A stretch of 64,000 nucleotides of DNA from Halalkalicoccus jeotgali B3. Its GTDB lineage: Archaea; Halobacteriota; Halobacteria; Halobacteriales; Halalkalicoccaceae. The notes beneath the pieces are model-generated. The model was not told the DNA's origin. It ran no database searches and saw only the letters and a list, made by a program, of their open reading frames with translations. Every line of letters starts with the position of its first letter. Within the stretch, counting starts at the first letter, position 1. Shown here in pieces: positions 1 to 8,006 of this stretch. The position numbers and the translations under genes are program-made. The stretch covers positions 2,463,770-2,527,769 of the forward strand of contig NC_014297.1 of assembly GCF_000196895.1 (NCBI RefSeq), given 5' to 3'.

Positions 1-701
1 TCCGACAGGAGGTCGAACTGCTGTTCGGCTCGATCGGCCCGCCCGATCCCGCACAGTTCCTTCAGGCGCTCGTCCAGACGAGCGCCGACCGGGCCGAGGC
101 GCTCCGAGAGGCGGTCGCCGACAACGACGACGAGGAGCTTCGCGCCCGGACCGACCGGCTCGTCGGGAACGTCGTGGAGAACTCCGAGGAGATCTACGAG
201 CAGCTAGAGACGGCGGAGTTCGGGGAGTTCAGCGTGCTTCGCTCGGGGTTGAACTACAACTACTCCTGGAAGATCTACGCGGTGCGACGACTCCGGGACG
301 AACACGCCGACAGCCTCGAAGAGGAGGACTTCGAAGCGTTCGAGGACCTGGTCGAGATACTGACGCTGTTCGGCCCGGCGCTCGAACACTTCAAGTCACT
401 GTACTTCCAGTGGGAGCTCGTCAACCTCACGCGGTCGATCCTCTACGCCGCGATCCCGGCGCTGATCGTGTCGCTCGGGACGGTGCTCTACCTGGATCCG
501 GGATCGTTTCCGGGTGCGACGGGCGGCATCGACGACGTGGTCTGGGTCGTAAGCGCCAGCACGGCGCTCGGGCTCGTGCCCTTTTTCGTACTGGCCGCCT
601 ACGTGGTTCGGATCGCGACCGTCTCGAAGCGGACCGGCGCGCTGGGGCCGTTCATCCTCCGAAGTTCGGAGCGAACGACCGCCATCGACTGGGAGCAGTG
701 A
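1..701 (+). CDS. Membrane protein of unknown function, 5' end outside the window
   Basis: The reading frame is already open at the first bases (first full codon at position 3) and continues to a TGA at 699-701, so the true start lies upstream. At least 232 residues are present. The first 130 or so are acidic and helical, rich in Glu, Asp and Arg. Two hydrophobic segments follow, around the codons at 435-500 and 535-620, and a short charged tail ends in DWEQ. I do not recognise the family. A helical soluble domain followed by two membrane helices would suit a membrane-tethered haloarchaeal protein, but no catalytic motif is visible. Confidence 0.75.
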   Translation, partial: RQEVELLFGSIGPPDPAQFLQALVQTSADRAEALREAVADNDDEELRARTDRLVGNVVENSEEIYEQLETAEFGEFSVLRSGLNYNYSWKIYAVRRLRDEHADSLEEEDFEAFEDLVEILTLFGPALEHFKSLYFQWELVNLTRSILYAAIPALIVSLGTVLYLDPGSFPGATGGIDDVVWVVSASTALGLVPFFVLAAYVVRIATVSKRTGALGPFILRSSERTTAIDWEQ

Positions 702-809
702 GCCGCCGGTTGCGTCGTTCACGGAGCCCGACTGGTCGGGCGGGCTCGCCGGCGAGACGGTTGCCGCTGCCGGGCACAACCTTTTTCTCCCGTCCGGAGT
801 AGGGGCGGT

Positions 810-2093
810 GTGCGCCAGGTTCGGATTCTCGTCGACGAGGACGATCGTGAGACGATCGTGGACGTCCTCGAGGACAAGGACGTCGATTACGTCATCAGCG
901 GCGAGAACGCTACGGGAGATTCCGTCCTGATCGAGTTCCCCCTGCCGACCGACGCGGTCGGGGACGTGCTCGGATCGCTCGACGAGGCGGGCTACGAGGA
1001 CACGTATACGGTGATCAGTCAGGTCGAGAGCGCCCGGACGCCCAACGCCGAGACGCTGATGGAGCGGTACGCCGGCGACTTCGACCCGCTCACGACACGG
1101 GAACTGCGCTCGAAAGCCAGCGACATGAGCAACGACACCAAGTCCTTCCTCGCGCTGATGTTGCTTTCGGCGTGGATCGCGACCGCGGGGCTGCTGAGCG
1201 ATTCGCCGGCGATCGTCGTCGGCGCGATGGTGATCGCCCCCATCGTCGGGCCCGCGCTCACCGCCAGCGTCGGCGGGGTGGTGGGCGATCGCGAGATGCT
1301 CGCGGCGAGCATCCGGCTGCAGGCGATGGGACTCGTGGCGGCGATCGCCGGGGCGACGGCGCTCGCGGCCGTCATCCGCTGGGGGATGTTCGCCCAACCG
1401 GACCTCGCGCTGGGCTCGATCGAGCTCATCGGGGTGCGGACGGCCCCGACCCTGTTGGCGTTGATCGCCGGGACGGCGGCGGGGGCGGCCGCCGCCTTCG
1501 GGCTCACGACGAAGGGACCGATGTCGCTGATCGGCGTGATGATCGCCGCCGCGCTGATCCCGACCGCCGCCGCGACCGGCATCGCCATCGCGTGGCGTGA
1601 CCCGGTGATCGCCGCGGGTACGGCCCTGTTGCTCGTGATCACCCTCGTAGCCATCAACCTCGCGGGCGCGGTCGTCCTGTTCGGACTCGGCTATCGCCCC
1701 GATCGCTCCCTCTTGGGCGGGTCGTGGAGATCGGCGAAGACCCTCCTCGCGATCGCCCTGCTCGTTTCCGTGATCGGCCTGACGGGCGTCGCGACCGCCG
1801 AGCAGATCAGCCACGAGCGAACGGTAAACCAGGTCGTCCACGCGGAACTCACAGAGCACGAGAACGTAACGGCCGTCGCCGTCCGCAACGAGTACGGCGA
1901 CCTCTCCGCGCTCACCGGCCCCGAAACGGTGACCGTCGTCGCGAGCTACACCGGCGGGGGCGACCCGCCGAGCGACCTCGCGGCCGACATCGAGGAGCGC
2001 CTCGACGAGCGAAGCGATCGCCCGGCCTCGGTGCGGGTTCGCTTCCAGGAGTACCAGACGGCTCAGGACTCGAACGGCAGTTCCGGTTCGTAG
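810..2093 (+). CDS. DUF389 (TIGR00341-type) integral membrane protein
   Basis: This 427-residue protein starts with GTG at 810. Residues 1-75 look like a small alpha/beta (ACT-like) domain. A linker and six or seven hydrophobic segments follow between about residues 110 and 325, including LALMLLSAWIATAGLL, AIVVGAMVIAPIVGPAL and GVMIAAALIPTAAATGIAIA. A soluble C-terminal domain of about 100 residues ends the protein. The VVGAMVIAPIVGP and AALIPTAAATG stretches are typical of the DUF389 family, whose biochemical role is not established. The last 31 bases overlap the 3' end of the convergent NOG1-type gene. Confidence 0.9.
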   Translation: MRQVRILVDEDDRETIVDVLEDKDVDYVISGENATGDSVLIEFPLPTDAVGDVLGSLDEAGYEDTYTVISQVESARTPNAETLMERYAGDFDPLTTRELRSKASDMSNDTKSFLALMLLSAWIATAGLLSDSPAIVVGAMVIAPIVGPALTASVGGVVGDREMLAASIRLQAMGLVAAIAGATALAAVIRWGMFAQPDLALGSIELIGVRTAPTLLALIAGTAAGAAAAFGLTTKGPMSLIGVMIAAALIPTAAATGIAIAWRDPVIAAGTALLLVITLVAINLAGAVVLFGLGYRPDRSLLGGSWRSAKTLLAIALLVSVIGLTGVATAEQISHERTVNQVVHAELTEHENVTAVAVRNEYGDLSALTGPETVTVVASYTGGGDPPSDLAADIEERLDERSDRPASVRVRFQEYQTAQDSNGSSGS

Positions 2094-3019
2094 CCGATGG
2101 CCTCGATCGCACCGTCGAGGAGTTCCGCGACGCCCTCCCCGTCCTCGACGCTCAGATAGAAATCGGCCTCGATCTCGCGCGAGCGATCGGCCTTGCTACA
2201 GACGGTAAAGACGGGCACGTCGAACGTCGTGGTGATCTCCTCGCGGAGCGCGAGTTGGTCTTCGACCGGGTAGCCACACGCCCCGCTCGCGTCGACGAAC
2301 ACCAGAACGCAGTCGGCCAAATGTGTTAGAGCGCTGACCGCCTGGGACTCGATCTCGTTTCGCTCCGCCGGCGGTCGGTCGAGCACGCCGGGGGTATCGA
2401 CCAACTGATAGCGGATGTGATCGCGCGTGAGGTGGCCGACGCCGATCCCCTTCGTGGTGAAGGGATAGGTGGCCGTCTCGTGGCGGGCGTTCGTGACGTC
2501 GTTGACGAACGTGGATTTACCGACGTTCGGGTAGCCCGCGACGACGATCGCCGGTTCGTCGGGATGGATCTCGGGCAGCGTCTTCAGCTGATCGCGGGCC
2601 TCTCCGATCCGCAACAGGTCGTCCTCGACCTCCTCGAGGACGCTCGCGAGCCGCGCGAACGCCTGCTTTCTGTGTTTTCGCGCGAGGTCGGCGTCGGTTC
2701 TGAGACGGCCCTGGTACTCCTGGCCGATCTCCCGGGTCTTGCGGCTCGCCCAGCCGATCTCCGAGAGGCTCTTGCGGAGTTCGTCGACCTCGACGAGCGC
2801 GTCGGCCAGTTCGTAGTAGAACGGGTCGACCGTATCGAAGTCGGGCCAGGACGTGACGACGTTTTCTAAGTTATCAGAGAGGATGTTGGACGCCGTCTGG
2901 AGCATCGACTGCTGGGCCTCCGCGCCGCTTTTCGCCCGCCCCGACCGGGCCGCCCGCGAGAACGCCTTGTCGATGAGTTCCTCCGATCTCGGCGTCGTCG
3001 GAAGGTCCTCGAAAATCAT
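2063..3019 (-). CDS. NOG1-type (Obg/HflX-like superfamily) GTPase
   Basis: This 318-residue GTPase has an N-terminal helical bundle (about residues 1-150) typical of NOG1. The G domain follows, with G1 GYPNVGKST at 162-170, G3 DTPG at 208-211 and a G4 variant SKAD near 278 in place of NKxD. In eukaryotes NOG1 acts in assembly of the large ribosomal subunit; an archaeal ribosome-assembly role is inferred by homology. The protein is about half the length of eukaryotic NOG1 and lacks its C-terminal extension, as usual for archaea. A TATA box at 3042-3048 lies 26 bases upstream of the ATG, so the transcript is probably leaderless. Confidence 0.92.
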   Translation of the reverse strand: MIFEDLPTTPRSEELIDKAFSRAARSGRAKSGAEAQQSMLQTASNILSDNLENVVTSWPDFDTVDPFYYELADALVEVDELRKSLSEIGWASRKTREIGQEYQGRLRTDADLARKHRKQAFARLASVLEEVEDDLLRIGEARDQLKTLPEIHPDEPAIVVAGYPNVGKSTFVNDVTNARHETATYPFTTKGIGVGHLTRDHIRYQLVDTPGVLDRPPAERNEIESQAVSALTHLADCVLVFVDASGACGYPVEDQLALREEITTTFDVPVFTVCSKADRSREIEADFYLSVEDGEGVAELLDGAIEAIGYEPELPFES

Positions 3020-3041
3020 ACCCCGCGTTACGGCGGCGCGC

Positions 3042-3048
3042 TATAAAA
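3042..3048. promoter_or_regulatory. Shared TATA box between divergent genes
   Basis: TATAAAA sits between the NOG1 gene (start 3019, minus) and the small membrane protein gene (start 3104, plus). Its centre is 26 bases from the NOG1 start codon, the archaeal distance for a leaderless transcript. Read in the plus direction it would start transcription near 3072 and leave a leader of about 32 bases. Whether it serves both directions cannot be told from sequence. Confidence 0.6.
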
Positions 3049-3103
3049 GGCCGTGCTTTGGTCGAGCGGCGGGCTTTTCTCGGTTCATCACCAACTGACG
3101 GTC

Positions 3104-3476
3104 ATGACGGATTGGCGCGCGGTCGGGTACGGATTCGTGGTGACGTTGCTCGTGGGCGCGGTCGGGCTCGCGGTCCCCGGGCTGGGCCAACTCACGGCGG
3201 GGCTGCTCGGCGGGTTCGTCGCGGGCTACGTCGCCGGCGGCGGCCTGCTCGGTGGGTTCTGGCACGGGCTGCTTGGCAGGGAGTCTCGGCGGGCTGATCG
3301 TCGGGGTGCTGTTGTGGGGTGCGATCGCGCTCGTCGGGCTGGCGGGCGGGCCGGTCGGCGGGGCCGCGGGGGCGCTGGCCGGGTTCAGCGTCTTCGCCGT
3401 CGTCGTCCTGATCGCGCTCGTAATGGCCGCCGAAAGCGCGGTCGCCGGGGCGATCGGCGCGGTCCTGAACGACTAA
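3104..3476 (+). pseudogene. Small Gly/Ala-rich membrane protein (DUF5518-like) with a +1 frameshift
   Basis: The frame from ATG 3104 encodes MTDWRAVGYGF and about 55 residues of Gly/Ala/Val-rich membrane sequence, then loses its membrane character after FWHGLL near 3274. From that point another frame continues the same type of sequence (LAGSLGGLIVGVLLWG) to a TAA at 3474-3476. Removing one G of the GG at 3275-3276 joins the two into a protein of about 123 residues with four membrane segments. That composite resembles the small haloarchaeal DUF5518 proteins. A single-base insertion, either real or a sequencing error, is the simplest explanation. Confidence 0.7.
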
Positions 3477-3500
3477 CTGTACGCGGTCCCTCCCGGAGGT

Positions 3501-3821
3501 ATGGGAGAGATCGATCCCGAGGCGTTGCTGCCCAACGAGCACGTTCGAAACGCCGTCCGCGAGGGCGAGGTGACACAGCTCAGCCGCGGGGCGACGACCC
3601 GCTACGCCGAGACGGGCGATACCTTCGAGCTGGACGGCGAGGCTTTCGAAATCGTCGCCGTCGAGGAACGCACCCTCGGGGAGCTGACCGACGCGGACGC
3701 CAGACGCGAGGGATCGGCGGACCTCGAAGCGTACAGAGAACGGATGGTCGCGGTCCATCCGGGCGACTTCGAATGGGACGAGGAGAGCGCGATCGTCAGC
3801 TACCGCTTCGAGCGCCGCTAA
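3501..3821 (+). CDS. ASCH (PUA-like) domain protein
   Basis: This 106-residue acidic protein has a region LSRGATTRYAETGDTF and then FEIVAVEERTLGELTDADAR, the pattern of the ASCH domain, a PUA-like fold linked to RNA binding. The domain fills most of the chain, so it is a stand-alone ASCH protein; its RNA target is unknown. GGAGGT directly precedes the ATG, too close for normal ribosome binding. The stop overlaps the convergent hisE gene by four bases. The family is recognised by pattern only. Confidence 0.75.
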   Translation: MGEIDPEALLPNEHVRNAVREGEVTQLSRGATTRYAETGDTFELDGEAFEIVAVEERTLGELTDADARREGSADLEAYRERMVAVHPGDFEWDEESAIVSYRFERR

Positions 3822-4108
3822 CGTCGCTCCTCTAACTCTTCGCGCAGGTCGCCGAGATCCAGCCCGTTCATCGAGAGCACCACCAGCAGGTGATAGACGA
3901 GGTCCGCGGACTCGGCTGCGAGTTCGTCGGTCGCGTCGTCTTTCGCGGCGAGGATCACCTCGGTGGCCTCCTCGCCGAGCTTTTCGAGTGCCCTGTTCTG
4001 GCCCTTTTCGTGGGTGAACAGCGAGGTCGTGTATGACCCTTCGGGCAGGGTCTCCTTTCGGTCCTCGATGACCGCAAAGAGTTCGTCGAGGACGTCGGGA
4101 TCGCTCAC
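3818..4108 (-). CDS. hisE: Phosphoribosyl-ATP pyrophosphatase (HisE)
   Basis: HisE hydrolyses phosphoribosyl-ATP to phosphoribosyl-AMP and diphosphate, the second step of histidine synthesis. The 96-residue chain matches the usual single-domain length. It shows the MazG-like helical signature, with EKLGEEATEVILAAK (metal-binding Glu residues) near 42-56 and ESADLVYHLLVVL near 65-77. Its ATG overlaps the stop of the upstream DUF151 gene in an ATGA, which suggests translational coupling. No other his gene lies nearby, so the histidine genes are scattered. Confidence 0.95.
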   Translation of the reverse strand: MSDPDVLDELFAVIEDRKETLPEGSYTTSLFTHEKGQNRALEKLGEEATEVILAAKDDATDELAAESADLVYHLLVVLSMNGLDLGDLREELEERR

Positions 4109-4569
4109 AGCCCCTCCCCCACCAGGTCGCCCATCTCGCGGATGTCGGTGAGTTCCTCGAACTGCGCCGCGTCCTGGCGGCCCTGCTCGAAGACCTCGGA
4201 GGCCACCGCGATGGGCGCGTTCGTCCGGGCCGCGAGCGCGAGCGAGTCGCTCGGGCGGGCATCGACGACGACCGAATCGCGGGGGCCAGCGACGTGTAGA
4301 TCCGCGATGTAGGTCCCCTCCTCGCTGATCTCGCCGATCTCGACGCGCTCGATGCGTCCCCCGAGTTCCTCCATGACGTCGAGCAGGAGGTCGTGGGTCA
4401 GCGGGCGGCCGATGTCGTAGGCGTCCATTCCGTGGGCGATGCTGTTTGCCTCCTCGAAGCCGATGAAGATCGGCACGACGTCGGCTTCGTCGTCGACTGT
4501 GAGGACGACCACGGGGACCGGTCCGTCTGGCGTGCCAGCGACACGCACGGCGTCGATACTGGCGTTCAT
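4105..4569 (-). CDS. DUF151 / bifunctional nuclease family protein
   Basis: This 154-residue protein has the DUF151 pattern: VVPIFIGFEEANSIAHGMD near residue 30, RPLTHDLLLDVMEELGG near 55, and DARPSDSLALAART near 103. In plants and some bacteria members are described as bifunctional nucleases; in archaea the role is unproven. It is the first gene of a two-gene unit with hisE, joined by a four-base overlap. That pairing says little about function, since hisE is biosynthetic. Confidence 0.88.
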   Translation of the reverse strand: MNASIDAVRVAGTPDGPVPVVVLTVDDEADVVPIFIGFEEANSIAHGMDAYDIGRPLTHDLLLDVMEELGGRIERVEIGEISEEGTYIADLHVAGPRDSVVVDARPSDSLALAARTNAPIAVASEVFEQGRQDAAQFEELTDIREMGDLVGEGL

Positions 4570-4599
4570 ACCTCCTCGACGGGACCGACGACTAAAGGC

Positions 4600-5190
4600 C
4601 TACTGTGTACCGGCCGGCCCGTCGAAGAACGCGAGGCGGTGGATCCGGGCGTCGTCGGTGAGTTCCGGGTGAAAGGCGGTGGCGACGATCGGTCCCTGCC
4701 GCACCGCGACCGGTCGGCCTGCGACGCGGGCGAGCACCGCACAGTTCCCGGGGTTCGTTATCGCGGGTGCGCGGATGAACGCCGCCGGGAACGGCTCGTC
4801 GAGTCCCGTCACGTCGAGGGCGGTCTCGAAGCTGTCGTGCTGGCGGCCAAAGGCGTTTCGCTCGACGTCAACGTCGAGCACGCCGAGGGTTTCGACGCGA
4901 CCTGTGGCTCGCCCGAAGACGATCAGCCCCGCACAGGTCGCGAGCACCGGCTTGTCGTGCTCGACGTGGCTGTGGATCTCGGTGTCGATCCCCTCATCGT
5001 GAACCAGCCGGGAGATCGTCGTCGATTCGCCGCCGGGGACGAGCAAGAGATCACACTCAGGGAGAACGCCCCGCGAGCGGATCTCGCGGACCGCGACCGA
5101 ACGGCCGTGGTTCCTCGCCGCTCGTTCGATCGCGTGGGCGTGCTCGGAGACGTCGCCCTGAACCGCCAGAACGCCGGCGGTGAGCGTCAT
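4600..5190 (-). CDS. pdxT: Pyridoxal 5'-phosphate synthase glutaminase subunit PdxT
   Basis: PdxT releases ammonia from glutamine and passes it to PdxS for de novo synthesis of pyridoxal phosphate. The 196-residue length is normal. Visible motifs are GVLAVQGDVSEH at the start, LLVPGGESTTISRL near 50, the nucleophile Cys in ATCAGLIVFG near 86, and the His-Glu pair in TAFHPELT near 172. PdxS is not in this window. The gene lies just downstream of the Sec61-beta gene on the same strand, with 27 bases between them. Confidence 0.96.
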   Translation of the reverse strand: MTLTAGVLAVQGDVSEHAHAIERAARNHGRSVAVREIRSRGVLPECDLLLVPGGESTTISRLVHDEGIDTEIHSHVEHDKPVLATCAGLIVFGRATGRVETLGVLDVDVERNAFGRQHDSFETALDVTGLDEPFPAAFIRAPAITNPGNCAVLARVAGRPVAVRQGPIVATAFHPELTDDARIHRLAFFDGPAGTQ

Positions 5191-5217
5191 CGGCTGTCGA
5201 AACGGACCGCTCTCACG

Positions 5218-5379
5218 TTAGACGAGGACGTTGAGGAACTGAATGAAGACCCCGAACAGCACGCAAACGGCCATGACTGTCTTGGGATCGAACGTGACCG
5301 CGTTGCGGTCCTCGGAGTCGAAATACCGGACGAGCCCGGCACTCGACATCAGCCCGCCGCTGTTCTGTCCGCTGCTCAT
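5218..5379 (-). CDS. secG: Preprotein translocase subunit Sec61-beta (SecG)
   Basis: This is a 53-residue tail-anchored subunit of the SecYEG/Sec61 channel. It begins MSSGQNSGGLMSSAGLVRYF, has the conserved DPKTV just before the membrane helix, and ends in one hydrophobic helix of about 18 residues, as archaeal Sec61-beta does. I chose the ATG at 5379 because the protein family starts there and a TTTAGG element lies about 26 bases upstream, fitting a leaderless start. A longer frame upstream exists but is not supported. Confidence 0.93.
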   Translation of the reverse strand: MSSGQNSGGLMSSAGLVRYFDSEDRNAVTFDPKTVMAVCVLFGVFIQFLNVLV

Positions 5380-5474
5380 AAGTGAGGTCGGGAAGCCTCG
5401 CAACCTAAACCTTTCGACCGAAGCACGTCGGAGGAAACGCTTATCCGCACCGAGTGGGTAGCCTTCGGTGAACG

Positions 5475-5744
5475 ATGGCTGTAACCCTGAAAGACTTTTA
5501 CGCAGACTGGTGTGGACCATGCAAGACCCAGGACCCGATCCTCGAGGAGTTAGAGGAGGACTGGGACGGCCGCTTCCACGTCGAGAAGGTCAACGTCGAC
5601 GAGGACCAGGAGACTGCAAACGAATATCAGGTCCGCTCGCTCCCGACGCTGATCGTCGAGAACGACGACGGCGTCGTCGAGCGTTTTGTGGGGGTCACCC
5701 AGCGTAACGACATCGAAACCGCCCTCGAAGAAGCGGGCGCCTGA
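5475..5744 (+). CDS. Thioredoxin
   Basis: This 89-residue thioredoxin-fold protein has the active site WCGPC, with the redox cysteines at residues 13 and 16. It also has the cis-proline segment VRSLPTLIVEN and an acidic surface. It is shorter than bacterial thioredoxin because it starts almost at the first strand. It should reduce disulfides in the cytoplasm. The gene is divergent from secG and has no partner thioredoxin reductase nearby. Confidence 0.93.
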   Translation: MAVTLKDFYADWCGPCKTQDPILEELEEDWDGRFHVEKVNVDEDQETANEYQVRSLPTLIVENDDGVVERFVGVTQRNDIETALEEAGA

Positions 5745-5771
5745 ACGGCCCGCTCGGACCGTTTTTCGGAC

Positions 5772-6437
5772 TCACTCGAAGCGAACGCCCACGTCGTGGA
5801 GGTCGGTATGGGTCGCGAGGTTGATCAGCAACGGCGTCAGCGACTCGACCTCGGGGGCGTTCGCGAGCGGGCCCACCGAGAGCGCACGCAGCCCCTCGAT
5901 CTCCCCGGCGAGCTGCCGGACGACGTCGAGGGCGTCCTCGTCGTCGCCAACCAGCAGGGTGTCCTCCTCGAGGTCGCGCTCGAGGTCCGCGAGTTTACCC
6001 GCAGAAAGGCTGTGAAAGGCGCCGACGACGGGCACGTCGTCGGGGGCTGTCTCGGCGACCATCGCCGTGACGCTCCCCGCCGACGGACGGTTGTAGTGAA
6101 GGCCCGCCTCGTCGCGTTCCATTCCGACCGCGGGACTGACGAGCGTGGTCGAAGGATCGAGTCGGTCGGCGATCGACTCGACAGTGTCACGGATGTGATA
6201 CGGCGGCACCGCCAGCACGACGACGTCCGCCCGGTCGGCCGCCATCGCGTTCTCGAAGCCCTTGATCGTCGTCTCGACTCCCCGATTACTGAGTTCGGCC
6301 CCGTATTCGTCGGCTTTCGTCCGCGCTCTCTCGGGGTCCCGCGAGCCGATCAGGACCTCGTGATCGGTATCGCGGGCAAAGCGCAGCGCCAGCCCCGCCC
6401 CGATGTCGCCCGTGCCGCCACAGAGTGCGATTCGCAT
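5772..6437 (-). CDS. npdG: F420-dependent NADP reductase (NpdG)
   Basis: This 221-residue enzyme moves hydride between coenzyme F420 and NADP. It has the N-terminal Rossmann motif CGGTGDIGAGLALRFA, then IGSRDPERAR, where Ser and Arg fit NADP phosphate binding. VVVLAVPPYH and PSAGSVTAMVAE also match the family, and VPVVGAFHSLSAG fits the F420 pocket. Haloarchaea make F420, so the assignment is plausible. A CCTTTAGG element about 26 bases upstream suggests a leaderless start at 6437. Confidence 0.92.
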   Translation of the reverse strand: MRIALCGGTGDIGAGLALRFARDTDHEVLIGSRDPERARTKADEYGAELSNRGVETTIKGFENAMAADRADVVVLAVPPYHIRDTVESIADRLDPSTTLVSPAVGMERDEAGLHYNRPSAGSVTAMVAETAPDDVPVVGAFHSLSAGKLADLERDLEEDTLLVGDDEDALDVVRQLAGEIEGLRALSVGPLANAPEVESLTPLLINLATHTDLHDVGVRFE

Positions 6438-6533
6438 ACGGGCAGTGACGAGGGACGCGGCCTAAAGGTTCCGAGAGTCGGGGAGAACGGAGTCGGCCAC
6501 AAACTATACCAGCGTGTGTCGGGACGAACGGAC

Positions 6534-7010
6534 GTGAGTAGTGTCGAGACAGTCAACGTCCTGATCGACCCGCCCGACGGTCAGAAGAAGCCGGGACGGG
6601 TTTTCCTCGAACGCGGCGTTTTCCTACTCGCGCCGACGCGCCACGGCCCGCTCGCGCGGACCCTCGGTGCGTGGGCCAATGGGTTGTTCGCGCATCTCCC
6701 CGAGGAGATCGGGCTGTACGATCCGTTCGCGGTGACCCGCGAGGAGGCAAGGGCCGATCCCGGGACGGTGCGGGTGCGCTACGGCGACGTCGAGGCGATG
6801 GCACCGGTCGTTCGTCCGACGGGCTTCTCGCTTCACCTCCGCGTCGCCCGGCGCGAGGACGCGGTTCGACTCGAGTTTCGCTCGAACGAGGAACGGCGCG
6901 AACTCGTGACCCTCGCGCGGGCGATCCGCGACCGTGCGCGCGAGGCCGGACGGGACGTCGGGCGGTTCGACCCCGGCGGGCGGACGCGCCCGGTGTCGCT
7001 GGCCGAGTGA
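6534..7010 (+). CDS. Haloarchaeal protein of unknown function
   Basis: I place the start at the GTG at 6534, giving MSSVETVNVLIDPPDG and 158 residues. A much longer open frame upstream only reads antisense to npdG. An AAACTATACC element centred near 6507 lies about 27 bases upstream of this GTG, supporting a leaderless start. The protein is soluble, Arg-rich at the end (ERRELVTLARAIRDRAREAG), and has several predicted beta segments. I do not recognise the family. Its stop abuts the stop of the convergent HAD gene with no gap. Confidence 0.7.
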   Translation: MSSVETVNVLIDPPDGQKKPGRVFLERGVFLLAPTRHGPLARTLGAWANGLFAHLPEEIGLYDPFAVTREEARADPGTVRVRYGDVEAMAPVVRPTGFSLHLRVARREDAVRLEFRSNEERRELVTLARAIRDRAREAGRDVGRFDPGGRTRPVSLAE

Positions 7011-7886
7011 TCACTCCAGCAGCGCCGGCAGGTCGTTGACCGACGCCAGGACCGCAGCCGCGCCCTCTCGCTCGTATTTCTCCCTGCCGCGCTCGCCGGT
7101 CAACCCGCCCGTGAGGACGCCGACGCCGTGGTACTCCCTCGCCGAATCGGCCTCGGCGGCGTTTCGGGCCGTCCGCACGTCGTCGAGCGTGTCGCCGACG
7201 AAGACGACCGACGACGCGTCGAAGCGCTCGGCGAGGGTCACGAGCGCCCGGGGGTGGGGTTTGCCCTCCTCCCAGTCGTCCATCGTAAAGCGGTGGTCCT
7301 TGGGAACCGCGAGACCCACCCTCGAAAGGGCGATCTCGGCCTCGGCGGCAGGTCGGCCGGTCAGAACGCCCACCCCATAGCGGTCGCCGAGGCACTCCCT
7401 CGTACTCGCATCGAGCAACACGGGCTCGTCGTTGATGAACCCCGGGTGGTCGGTCGGGACCCCCGGCGGGGTTTCGCCTTCGAGGTCGCCGTAGAGATCG
7501 GCCCCGAGGTAGAGCCACTGGAACACCTCGCGGAGGCGTTCGCGGTCCCAGCGCCCGCGGACGCGCTCCGTGGCGTCCGGCGAGAGGGCCGCCTCGACGA
7601 CCGCTTGCGCCGCTTCGAGACCACCCCCCTGGGCTGCGATCCGGTCGGTGAACGCCTCGATCGAGTCGGCGTAGCCTTCCTGGCGGGCGAGGACGTAGAG
7701 CGCGGCAGCGTAGGTCAGCTCCCAGTCGTTGTTGAACCCGCCGGCGTCCTTGAACGCCTGTATCCCCTCCTTTTCGATGGTGTCGTCGTAGACCCGTTCG
7801 ACGGACTCGACGATCGCCCGGCGATACGAGCCCGCAACGTCGACGAGCACCCCGTCGATGTCGAGGACGACGCAGTCCGCGTGCAT
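7011..7886 (-). CDS. HAD-superfamily phosphatase (TIGR01548-like)
   Basis: This 291-residue hydrolase has all HAD motifs. Motif I is [10 protein letters not shown] (nucleophile Asp near 9), motif II is in [10 protein letters not shown] near 172, motif III is Lys in EEGKPHPRA near 208, and motif IV is [13 protein letters not shown] near 230. A large helical cap (about residues 20-140) separates motif I from motif II. The overall shape and length match the TIGR01548 group of archaeal HAD proteins, whose substrate is not settled. It probably acts on a small phosphorylated metabolite in the cytoplasm. Confidence 0.85.
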   Translation of the reverse strand: MHADCVVLDIDGVLVDVAGSYRRAIVESVERVYDDTIEKEGIQAFKDAGGFNNDWELTYAAALYVLARQEGYADSIEAFTDRIAAQGGGLEAAQAVVEAALSPDATERVRGRWDRERLREVFQWLYLGADLYGDLEGETPPGVPTDHPGFINDEPVLLDASTRECLGDRYGVGVLTGRPAAEAEIALSRVGLAVPKDHRFTMDDWEEGKPHPRALVTLAERFDASSVVFVGDTLDDVRTARNAAEADSAREYHGVGVLTGGLTGERGREKYEREGAAAVLASVNDLPALLE

Positions 7887-8006
7887 ACCCGAACGTACGA
7901 GTGAGGGGGTATGTGGCTATTGTTTCGCTCGGCGTGAGTGGACTGACAGCAGTATCGATTCCGTCTCTCCGTAGTAGGGAACCGGAGTCCCGCCGATGCC
8001 GAGGAC

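Noticed and set aside
396-1859. A 487-codon minus-strand frame across the first two genes
   Set aside because: Its product is a charged Arg/Asp/Gly string, and the plus-strand DUF389 membrane protein explains the region.
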